DNA of 34,083 nt from Christensenella sp. UBA4626 (GTDB lineage Bacteria > Bacillota > Clostridia > Christensenellales > UBA1242): NCBI GenBank assembly GCA_002406115.1, contig DHNC01000029.1, forward strand, positions 1 through 34,083, read 5' to 3'. The notes under the pieces were generated by a model. That model was given only the letters and a program-made list of their open reading frames with translations, was not told where the DNA came from and searched no databases. Both the position numbers and the translations under genes were made by a program. Below, one piece after another: positions 23,531 through 30,491 of the stretch. Positions within the stretch are counted from its first letter, which is position 1. Each line of letters begins with the position of its first letter.

Positions 23531-23684
23531 GCTACTGTGGCGCAGTTGGCGAGTAGCGTTAAGCAATATGCTACCAATTAGCATATTGTAGCGGTGCCAT
23601 AAGGCAACGAGTGAGCGATAGCGATGGAAGTACAATTGATTCGAAATCAATAGGTCGCCGGTTCAAGTCCGGCCATCAGTTCCA
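23531..23684 (+). pseudogene. Interrupted tRNA-Thr-like element with hairpins
   Basis: The 3' end (23633-23684) copies tRNA-Thr(CGT) from anticodon arm to CCA with only two changes: the anticodon loop reads TTCGAAA, turning CGT into CGA, and CAGC becomes CAGT. The 5' end (23531-23558) resembles a tRNA acceptor and D arm, with GCGCAGTTGGCGAGTAGCG. Between them lie about 75 bases with a perfect 10-pair hairpin (CAATATGCTA/TAGCATATTG, 23564-23588) and a small TGCC-ATAA-GGCA hairpin (23595-23606). A terminator follows. It cannot fold as one normal tRNA. It could be a tRNA gene broken by an insertion, a scar of site-specific integration, or a tRNA-derived structured RNA. Confidence 0.6.
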
Positions 23685-23685
23685 C

Positions 23686-23742
23686 AAAAAAGCGACTATA
23701 TTTGTAATGAATCATATATCACTTCAAATCAAGTCGTTTTTT
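23686..23742 (+). terminator. Terminator behind the tRNA-like element
   Basis: AAAAAAGCGACT and AAGTCGTTTTTTT pair across about 30 bases and end in a T run. It would end a transcript running from the tRNA-Thr promoter through the tRNA-like element. The following bases to 23852 show no gene. Confidence 0.6.
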
Positions 23743-23852
23743 TATTATGTTCTATTCTGCTATCAAGAAATTGAGTTAAAATCAAAGTTGGCCATATACC
23801 AAATCAATTTCGCAACATTAAGCATTTTCAACAGATTGTTATTTTTGCTATT

Positions 23853-25097
23853 TTACAAGTTCTCCTGCTTTTTTGCCTTGGAATTATTATTGAATTCCTT
23901 AAACAAATCTATATAGCCTTTAACAAGTAATGACACAGCCGCAAGTTGAACAACAATAAACAATGGACTTACACTAGCTGATAATGGAAAAGCAATTATT
24001 GCAAAGCAAATGCCATAAAAATATTTATCCAATTTTGAAAGAATGTCAAAATCAACAAGGTAAATAAGTATAGGAACAATCAACATAGTTAAAGTGTAGC
24101 CATATGAAACACCTTGAAACAATTCATATGTTAACAATGTGATTAAAATAGGTTGCATTTTTAATTTTGAATTTTTTGCCAAAATCAAAGCAATAAGAGT
24201 AACAATAACACTGCCGAAGCGGAAGAATTTGCTTAATAATGAGTGTAAAACTGGCAAATGCAACAAATTGGCAATTTTGCTTGCCAAAGAATCAAAACCG
24301 ATGTTTGTCAAGTGCATATCCCTGCCCTCGCCACCATTAAAGCGGGTGGAATTTAGCCAAATCTCTTTAATGTTTTTAAATCCACCATTGATAAGCAAAA
24401 ATGGTAAAAATATCAATGCAACAGCATAAAGCAAGGATTTAAACATATCCCAAAAACGACGGTCTTTTAAGAAGAAAAGTAACAACAATGCTGGATAAAT
24501 TTTAACAGCGATTGCCCCAGCGATGCATAGATTTGCCAGTTCACGTTGCCAACGTTTTTGGCTATTATACATCATGAAGAAAAGCATCACTAAAATGCAA
24601 GCAAAAATGATATTGTTGCCACGGAACAAACAATAAGCAAATGGAGCAAAGCAGAAGATTGAAACAAGCAAGTATACAAGTTTCTTGCCTTTAAACTTGC
24701 TTATTTTTGCAGAAAGCAACATAACAATTGCAATGCAAATGCAATAGAAAAGTAAAAAACTGATAATAAATGATGGGTCTTGTGATAGTTGGTTTAAAGT
24801 CATTTCACCAGAAATATACTTTGTTAAAGAAGGTTTGCAAATCAATGCAAATAAATAAAATGGCAAAAATGCAAACGGTGGATAAATTGCATACATATTG
24901 TTGACACCATTATAAGGATTGTCTGCCAAACAATATGACAATGTTTCAGCAAAATCACTGAACATATGCCCCCACTGTGTTGCTATATAAATAATCAACG
25001 CAGACCCAAACGAAATTGTCGACGTGATCATTGTCCAAAATAACATTTTTTGCACTTTGTCTACTTGCTGTACTGGTTTTGTTTTAACTTCTTCCAT
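23853..25097 (-). CDS. Membrane glycosyltransferase, GT87/DUF2029-like
   Basis: The 414-residue protein has about ten transmembrane segments, like the polyprenyl-phosphate-mannose-type GT-C mannosyltransferases. Supporting features are an early extracytoplasmic loop acid (SDFAETLSY), YPPFAFLPFYLF, RGNNIIFACIL, and AGAIAVKIYPALLLLFFLKDRR, the last two being strong family marks. It would move a sugar from a lipid carrier to an envelope glycan or glycolipid; the substrate is unknown. The start at 25097 (AAGGGG 8 bases upstream) is preferred over a GTG at 25106. It stands alone, with the convergent tRNA-Thr unit downstream and a divergent methyltransferase gene upstream. Confidence 0.83.
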   Translation of the reverse strand: MEEVKTKPVQQVDKVQKMLFWTMITSTISFGSALIIYIATQWGHMFSDFAETLSYCLADNPYNGVNNMYAIYPPFAFLPFYLFALICKPSLTKYISGEMTLNQLSQDPSFIISFLLFYCICIAIVMLLSAKISKFKGKKLVYLLVSIFCFAPFAYCLFRGNNIIFACILVMLFFMMYNSQKRWQRELANLCIAGAIAVKIYPALLLLFFLKDRRFWDMFKSLLYAVALIFLPFLLINGGFKNIKEIWLNSTRFNGGEGRDMHLTNIGFDSLASKIANLLHLPVLHSLLSKFFRFGSVIVTLIALILAKNSKLKMQPILITLLTYELFQGVSYGYTLTMLIVPILIYLVDFDILSKLDKYFYGICFAIIAFPLSASVSPLFIVVQLAAVSLLVKGYIDLFKEFNNNSKAKKQENL

Positions 25098-25209
25098 AAT
25101 AATCACCCCTTGTTTATGCCTTTATCTTAGCATACTCAATAGATATTGCCAAATGATTTTATACTTTTTATAGTCAAATTTATTTTGATAATGAAGTAAC
25201 AAATTAAAG

Positions 25210-25238
25210 TTGGCAAAATTTTTGTTTTGTTGTATAAT
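25210..25238 (+). promoter_or_regulatory. Promoter placing the start point at the ATG (methyltransferase)
   Basis: TTGGCA (25210-25215), 17-base spacer, TATAAT (25233-25238), then 6 bases to the ATG at 25245. Confidence 0.8.
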
Positions 25239-25244
25239 AAGCTT

Positions 25245-25949
25245 ATGAAATATGATAAGAATAATGAAACAAGTTTTGCGATAGGGATGTTTGCGTCTTA
25301 CGAAGTTGTAAGTTTGATGCCACAGCAAGTGGTCGGCGTTTATTACACCAAAAATCTTAAAATAACAGATGACGTTACAAAATTTTTTGAATATTGCAGT
25401 TCCCATAATATAAATTTGCTGGAACGCACCAAGTTTGTGGAAAGTTTGTCTGGCAAAGAAAATGTGCATATAGTTTGTGAATTTAAAAAATATAGCCAGC
25501 AATTGTCACACGGCAACCACCTGTGCCTTGTAAATCCCAGCGATATGGGCAATTTGGGCACGATTTTCAGGACATCTTTGGGGCTTGGCATAAAAAATAT
25601 TGCCCTCATCACCCCATGTGCGGACATTTTTAACCCAAAAGTTGTAAGAGCATCAATGGGTGCAATTTTTAAGTTAAATATTGAATTGTTTGATAGTTTT
25701 GAAAATTATTTGGCAAAATTTAAGGATAATCTAGTTTATACTTTTTGCCTTGACGGCAAGCAATTTTTGCAGCAGACAAAGGTGGATAACACAAAGCCAT
25801 TTACCCTTGTTTTTGGCAACGAGGCGACAGGTTTGCCTGACAAAGTTGCCAACATGGGCACAAAGGTTAAAATCAAACAATCAAGTGATATAGATTCATT
25901 TAACCTTGCAATCAGCGTTGCTATGGCTGAATATCATTTTACAAAATAG
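25245..25949 (+). CDS. TrmH/SpoU-family RNA 2'-O-methyltransferase
   Basis: The 234-residue SPOUT-fold enzyme would methylate a ribose in rRNA or tRNA using S-adenosylmethionine. The three motifs of the trefoil knot are present: NPSDMGNLGTIFRTSLGLG (N103, R109), FGNEATGLPD, and IDSFNLAISVAMAEY. The N-terminal 80 residues resemble the small substrate-binding domain of the family. The start at 25245 is set by the protein family; a TTG 18 bases upstream overlaps the promoter. No Shine-Dalgarno sequence is present and the -10 ends 6 bases before the ATG, so the mRNA is probably leaderless. The RNA target is not identifiable from sequence. Confidence 0.9.
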   Translation: MKYDKNNETSFAIGMFASYEVVSLMPQQVVGVYYTKNLKITDDVTKFFEYCSSHNINLLERTKFVESLSGKENVHIVCEFKKYSQQLSHGNHLCLVNPSDMGNLGTIFRTSLGLGIKNIALITPCADIFNPKVVRASMGAIFKLNIELFDSFENYLAKFKDNLVYTFCLDGKQFLQQTKVDNTKPFTLVFGNEATGLPDKVANMGTKVKIKQSSDIDSFNLAISVAMAEYHFTK

Positions 25950-26091
25950 CCTATTAAAACCGCTTTCTATGTTGTTTATATAACTCAAACAACATTTCAA
26001 ATAACACTAAAATATTTGATTTGATAAAAATATTAAAATAAACCAATTTATTTTCGCCATCGCTTAAAAATTTAGTTTGTTGTTAAGCACA

Positions 26092-26146
26092 AAAAAACTT
26101 CGCTTTAATGGAATGCCTTGTGGCTAAAATCAAGCGGAGTTTTTTG
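26092..26146. terminator. Bidirectional terminator between convergent genes
   Basis: AAAAAACTTCGCTT and AAGCGGAGTTTTTT form a long stem with A and T runs on opposite sides, between the methyltransferase gene (+) and the anchored-protein gene (-). The remaining bases of 25950-26186 hold no gene. Confidence 0.8.
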
Positions 26147-26186
26147 TTAAAATCTATAGAAATTGTAAAATTAAATTATCGCAACA

Positions 26187-26771
26187 TCAATTGAAAATAA
26201 CATGAATAATTTGCTCAACAGTGCTATCCGCTGCGCAAATTATTTTTATCATCACGCTGCCCTTTTTAAGCCTTTTAAGCAAAATCATTGGTGCGTCAAA
26301 AGAAATAACTTTGGCAGTGGTTGTATCGTCAATTTCAATCAAAATATTTTGATTTATATACTCTTTACTGTTGAATAAAATCTGATAATTTATGCCTATC
26401 GTAGATTTTGTGGTTGCAAGTTGGTTGTCTACGACATTTGAAAGCAAAATTTCAAAATCACTATCTTCGCCCTGCGGAGGGTCAAATCTATCGTCATCAT
26501 CTGAAGGGTCGGCTGGATTGTCGGGTGTGCTTGGCTGATTGCCTTTGTCATCTTCAGATGTGTCGGTTTTTGTGTCGGATGTGTCGTCCGTTTTGCTGTC
26601 GGAAGAGCCAGAAGTTGAACCACCGTCTTTTACGGATGTTTCAGTTTGACTTGCCAAGGCTGTACGGTTTCTGTTTTTGGCTTCAATCACATTTTTGAAG
26701 ATTAAAAAACAAGCAAGAGAAATAACTATTGCTACACAAATTAGCGAATAAAAAATTGCCTTATGCTTCAT
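26187..26771 (-). CDS. Unknown membrane-anchored protein with acidic linker
   Basis: I do not recognise this 194-residue protein. From the ATG at 26771 it has a short basic N terminus, one transmembrane segment (about 7-26), and a Ser/Thr/Asp/Pro-rich, strongly acidic linker of some 70 residues. A compact beta-rich C-terminal domain of about 75 residues (from DFEILLSNVVDNQLATTKS) follows, probably outside the membrane. A longer frame opens with TTG at 26810 inside the promoter and is rejected. There is no clear ribosome-binding site, and the -10 ends 10 bases before the ATG. The domain resembles small Ig-like or bacterial surface modules only in general style. Confidence 0.65.
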   Translation of the reverse strand: MKHKAIFYSLICVAIVISLACFLIFKNVIEAKNRNRTALASQTETSVKDGGSTSGSSDSKTDDTSDTKTDTSEDDKGNQPSTPDNPADPSDDDDRFDPPQGEDSDFEILLSNVVDNQLATTKSTIGINYQILFNSKEYINQNILIEIDDTTTAKVISFDAPMILLKRLKKGSVMIKIICAADSTVEQIIHVIFN

Positions 26772-26781
26772 TCCATAGGCA

Positions 26782-26810
26782 ATCTTACTATCAAACTTGA
26801 AATAAATCAA
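26782..26810 (-). promoter_or_regulatory. Promoter close to the ATG (anchored protein)
   Basis: Minus-strand TTGATT (26805-26810), 17-base spacer, TAAGAT (26782-26787), then 10 bases to the ATG at 26771, leaving a leader of only a few bases. Confidence 0.5.
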
Positions 26811-26886
26811 TAAAAATGTCGAAATTTACAAATTTTTACTGCAAATTATCGTATTTGGAGTTTTTTAAATCCAATATTTAAAGTTT

Positions 26887-27894
26887 TTAGGCATTTTCAG
26901 TCTTTCTATTTGTGATTATATTTATTTTTCTGCGTTCTGGGTTCAAACTGGAAATGTAACCTTTAACCCTTGCATTCAACTTATACAAATGGTGTGTTGC
27001 AACATTTGCTCGGTCGCTATTATCCTTTGTTATCGCCATTGCAGTAAAGCCATTGTCAAGTTTTATCACCGCACCAACCGGCAAAATTTTGACAACTGTG
27101 CCCTCAACCTCATCGCCTAAATTGAGTTCAGCAAAAGCCTCATCACGAGGGTCTTTTTGAAGTTGTTTTAAGCCAACACTTACACGTGAAAAATCTGTGT
27201 TTGCGTCGAGGATTTTAAATTCGTATCTGTCATTTTCATTTACAATAGATTTTAAACTGTCAATGTGGTCATAACTTGCGTCAGAAATTGAGAGTTTTGC
27301 TTTTGTGCCGTTATCCAGCAAAACGATAGCATACTTATCTTCCAACTTGATGATTGTGCCTGGAAGATTTTCACCAATTTCAACTGGTTCGGTTTGCTCG
27401 TTGTTCAACAATTTTGTGCTGCAAACGATAGATTTTTTTATATTGTTGAGTTCAATCACAATCGCTGTAATTTCACGGTTTATCAAACTATCTTTGTTCA
27501 CAAAATCTTGAGCGGAACATTGGCTGAATGGCAAAAACACACGATAGCCCATAAATTCGCCCAAAATGCCAGCAGTGTTTATTGAACTTGCAACAAAAGA
27601 AAATTCTGTGCCGACTTTAAGTGATTTAAGTTTTTCCTTATCCTCAATCGCCTTGTTCACCCCAGCGTGGTTCATAATTAGGCAGCCTTTGTCATCAATT
27701 TTGCCAGTAACCATAACCAAAATAGCATCCCCGAGTTTGAAGTTTGGTTCAAGTTCCTCCCTTGGGAAAACGCCTTCTTTTAGCCCGCCGATTGCCACAA
27801 CCACTTCTTTTTCGCCTATCATAACAATGGTGCCAGTTATAATGTCACCATGATTGTATTGTGTCATACTAATTTTAAAATCTTTCATCTTCAT
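26887..27894 (-). CDS. S1-domain RNA-binding protein (ribosomal protein S1-like)
   Basis: The 335-residue protein is made of about four S1/OB-fold repeats. The first (about 14-76, GDIITGTIVMIGEKEVVVAI) and last (about 258-330, GDEVEGTVVKILPVGAVIKL) are the clearest; the middle two are divergent. S1-like proteins bind mRNA and help translation initiation on structured or weakly leadered messages. The ATG overlaps the plsC stop by 4 bases (ATGA). In many Clostridia the equivalent S1 protein is next to or fused with IspH and follows cmk and plsC; here ispH and cmk are absent. It is shorter than E. coli S1 (six domains) but like other Gram-positive S1 homologues. Confidence 0.85.
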   Translation of the reverse strand: MKMKDFKISMTQYNHGDIITGTIVMIGEKEVVVAIGGLKEGVFPREELEPNFKLGDAILVMVTGKIDDKGCLIMNHAGVNKAIEDKEKLKSLKVGTEFSFVASSINTAGILGEFMGYRVFLPFSQCSAQDFVNKDSLINREITAIVIELNNIKKSIVCSTKLLNNEQTEPVEIGENLPGTIIKLEDKYAIVLLDNGTKAKLSISDASYDHIDSLKSIVNENDRYEFKILDANTDFSRVSVGLKQLQKDPRDEAFAELNLGDEVEGTVVKILPVGAVIKLDNGFTAMAITKDNSDRANVATHHLYKLNARVKGYISSLNPERRKINIITNRKTENA

Positions 27895-28493
27895 TGTTTT
27901 TTTACATCTCCTTCAAGTAATTCATTCATTTTATGTACCACCAAATCTGCAAATTCTGCCATATAGGTTTTGTCGCCTTTTCGTTCAGGGTCTGGATAAA
28001 TAGGTTCCCCAATATACAACTTTACACGTCTGAATGGTTTAAGTTTTTTATTGTACATCATTGGCACAACTGGTGTGTTTGTCCTGATTGCAAACATTGC
28101 CACGCCCTCTTTTGCTGAGCCTTCTTCAACGACAGGAGTTTTTGCACGTGTGCCCTGCGGAAAAATACAAACAGTCTTTTTCTTGTTTATCAAGCGGAAA
28201 ACTTCCTTTATTGAACTTGGTTCAACTTTTTGCCTGTCAACCTTAACTGCCCCCATACTTTTCATAAAAGCGGAGCCAACTTTACCCTTGAACAATTCCT
28301 TTTTTGCCAAAAAATAATGCTTTTTTGCAAAGCGGATATCCAATATTGGTGCGTCATTGTTTGACATATGGTTGGAAGCAATAATATAGGTTTTTCCCTT
28401 CAATTGTTTCAGATTTTTTTTGCCAACTTTTTTAACTGGGAAAAGCAGCAAAAGCGGCAAATATGCGATAACAAACAATATCCAAAATAACAT
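27891..28493 (-). CDS. plsC: 1-acyl-glycerol-3-phosphate acyltransferase (PlsC family)
   Basis: The 200-residue enzyme would make phosphatidic acid from lysophosphatidic acid at the membrane. It has an N-terminal hydrophobic segment (about 1-20), the catalytic HxxxxD box NHMSNND (H42, D47), and motif III FPQGTRA at 111-117, where the usual glutamate of FPEGTR is glutamine (Q113). Motif IV is seen as TPVVPMMY. It lies 4 bases after the flavoprotein gene and overlaps the S1 gene, so the three are one operon. Confidence 0.9.
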   Translation of the reverse strand: MLFWILFVIAYLPLLLLFPVKKVGKKNLKQLKGKTYIIASNHMSNNDAPILDIRFAKKHYFLAKKELFKGKVGSAFMKSMGAVKVDRQKVEPSSIKEVFRLINKKKTVCIFPQGTRAKTPVVEEGSAKEGVAMFAIRTNTPVVPMMYNKKLKPFRRVKLYIGEPIYPDPERKGDKTYMAEFADLVVHKMNELLEGDVKKQ

Positions 28494-28497
28494 ATAA

Positions 28498-29724
28498 CTA
28501 TCCTTTTATTGCATTGCCAGCCAAATATCCAGTTGACCAAGCAATTTGCAGATTAAATCCGCCAGTTAAAGCATCGACATCCAACAACTCGCCAACAATA
28601 TACAAGTTTGGCACCAATTTGCTTTCGCAGGTCTTTGAGTTGATTTGTTTTACGTCCACGCCACCAGCGGTGACAATACTAACGTTTATATTATCCAAAG
28701 ATTTGATAGAAAAGTCAAATTTTTTAAGTCCTAAAATAATGGTGTTTCGGTCTTGTTTGTTTAAATCTGCCATTTTTTTGTTTATTAGCCCCAAATGCGA
28801 CATGAAAAACTCAACAAAAGAATGTGGCAACAAACTGAACAAGTAATTTTTTAAATCAGTTTTGGCATATTCAAGGATTTCTCGTTTAAGTTTTTGCTCC
28901 AAAACGTCAACGCTTAAAGCAGGTTTTAAATCGAGAGTAAGGCGTTTTTTATTCAAATCAAATTCGTTGATTTTGCTGGAAAGTGTCAACGCAATCGGAC
29001 CTGTGATTGAGTTAAAAGTGAACATCATTTCGCCAAATTCTTTAAATTTTTTGTTGCCGATTTCAAGTTCGAGGCTCACATTCTTCAAACTCAAACCATT
29101 TAAAGAACTGACATCTTCGTACAAAACTATTGGACAAAGTGCACTTTTTGCCGGCACAATTTTATGCCCAAAACTTTTTGCAACATTATAGCCAAAACTT
29201 GTAGCACCAGTGCCAGCATAAGACAAGCCACCAGTTGCCAAAATCAAACTAGAACCTGTGTATTCAACTTTATTGTTACACAAAATATGGAAAATGTCAC
29301 CTTTCTTTTCTACTGAAACAATTTCGTTATTTAATGATATTTTTGTGCCATATTTATGCAAACATTTTTCCAGTGTTTTGATTACATCGCTGGATTTATC
29401 ACTTTCCGGAAACACCCTTTTGCCACGTTCGGTACGCAATTTAAGACCATTTTCTTCAAAAAATGCCATGGTGTCTTGCGGCGTAAAAGCATTTAAGGCT
29501 GAATACATAAATTTGCTGTTGTGGATGATATTTTCAAGGTGATTTTCAACCGGACTGTTGTTTGTCAAATTGCATTTGCCTTTGCCGGTTATATACAACT
29601 TTTTGCCAAGTTTTTCATTATGATCCAAAATAAGCACTTTATGCCCGTTCCTAGACGCAAAAATGGCTGCCATCATGCCCGATGCCCCGCCACCAATAAC
29701 TATTACATCAAAATTCGTTTCCAT
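28498..29724 (-). CDS. HI0933-family FAD-dependent oxidoreductase
   Basis: This 408-residue flavoprotein belongs to the BaiN/HI0933-like group, often named aminoacetone oxidase family. The dinucleotide fold is VIVIGGGASGMMAA (GGGASG at 11-16), with GKGKCNLTN soon after. The C terminus is LYIVGELLDVDALTGGFNLQIAWSTGYLAG, diagnostic for the family. The true substrate is not established for most members. Its place between rluB and plsC is conserved in Clostridia. The promoter TTGCCA-17-TAGAAT ends 7 bases before the ATG and there is no Shine-Dalgarno sequence. Confidence 0.9.
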   Translation of the reverse strand: METNFDVIVIGGGASGMMAAIFASRNGHKVLILDHNEKLGKKLYITGKGKCNLTNNSPVENHLENIIHNSKFMYSALNAFTPQDTMAFFEENGLKLRTERGKRVFPESDKSSDVIKTLEKCLHKYGTKISLNNEIVSVEKKGDIFHILCNNKVEYTGSSLILATGGLSYAGTGATSFGYNVAKSFGHKIVPAKSALCPIVLYEDVSSLNGLSLKNVSLELEIGNKKFKEFGEMMFTFNSITGPIALTLSSKINEFDLNKKRLTLDLKPALSVDVLEQKLKREILEYAKTDLKNYLFSLLPHSFVEFFMSHLGLINKKMADLNKQDRNTIILGLKKFDFSIKSLDNINVSIVTAGGVDVKQINSKTCESKLVPNLYIVGELLDVDALTGGFNLQIAWSTGYLAGNAIKG

Positions 29725-29731
29725 CTGCTAC

Positions 29732-29760
29732 ATTCTAGCACAGTTAAGTATATTTGGCAA
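29732..29760 (-). promoter_or_regulatory. Promoter placing the start point near the ATG (flavoprotein-plsC-S1)
   Basis: Minus-strand TTGCCA (29755-29760), 17-base spacer, TAGAAT (29732-29737), then 7 bases to the ATG at 29724. Confidence 0.7.
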
Positions 29761-29780
29761 AGAAAAAAGCAGTTTTTAAA

Positions 29781-30491
29781 CTACTTTTTTAAACTTAAAA
29801 TGTATTTCTTTTCCTTAGCGTTTAAAGGCGCATATTCCCCACGGGAAAGCCCGCCCAAATGTATTTCGCCAATTTGAACTCTTTTCAAAAACTTGATTGT
29901 TTTGTCAACCGATTCCAACATCTTGCGGATTTGGCGATTTTTGCCTTCGGTGATTGTTATTGCAAGTTTTGTTTGGTTTTCATCTTTCTTTAAAACCACA
30001 ATGCTGCATGGTTTTGTTTTGTAGCCATCAATTTCAACGCCAGAAGTCAATTTTTTGATTTCGTCATTTGTTATACTTCCCTCAATGGTCGCATAGTACA
30101 CTTTTTCCACTTCGCTGCTTGGCTTTGTTAAAACATTGGACAAATCGCCGTCGTTTGTGAGCAACAAAAGCCCTTCGGTGTCATAATCCAGCCTGCCAAC
30201 CGGAAAAACTCTTGTGTGAACGCCACGCATAAGTTCCATGACAGTTTTCCTATCCTTTTCGTCAGACACTGTGCAAACATAGCCTTTTGGTTTGTGCAAT
30301 TTATAGTATACAAAACTTTCGATGTTGTGGATTGTCCTCCCCTCAACTGTCACATGGTCGGTTGATTTGATGTCGGTTGACAATTCGGTGGTGATTTTGC
30401 CGTTTACTTTAACTTTGCCGGCTTTGATAAGATCCTCAGCCTTTCTTCTGCTGGTAACCCCTGATGATGCGATATATTTATTTATTCTCAT
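29781..30491 (-). CDS. rluB: Ribosomal large-subunit pseudouridine synthase B (RluB/RsuA family)
   Basis: The 236-residue enzyme has an N-terminal S4 domain (2-60, NKYIASSGVTSRRKAEDLI) and the RsuA/RluB catalytic motif FPVGRLDYDTEGLLLLTNDG with D102. The family end motif GKNRQIRKMLESV is present. RluB makes pseudouridine 2605 in 23S rRNA in E. coli. It overlaps the dacF 3' end by 14 bases, with GGGAAG upstream as ribosome-binding site. The dacF-rluB adjacency is common in Clostridia. Confidence 0.93.
   Translation of the reverse strand: MRINKYIASSGVTSRRKAEDLIKAGKVKVNGKITTELSTDIKSTDHVTVEGRTIHNIESFVYYKLHKPKGYVCTVSDEKDRKTVMELMRGVHTRVFPVGRLDYDTEGLLLLTNDGDLSNVLTKPSSEVEKVYYATIEGSITNDEIKKLTSGVEIDGYKTKPCSIVVLKKDENQTKLAITITEGKNRQIRKMLESVDKTIKFLKRVQIGEIHLGGLSRGEYAPLNAKEKKYILSLKK

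Noticed and set aside
23564..23588. The 10-pair hairpin in the tRNA-like element as a terminator
   Set aside because: It has no T run after it (TAGCGG follows); a proper terminator lies further on at 23686-23742.
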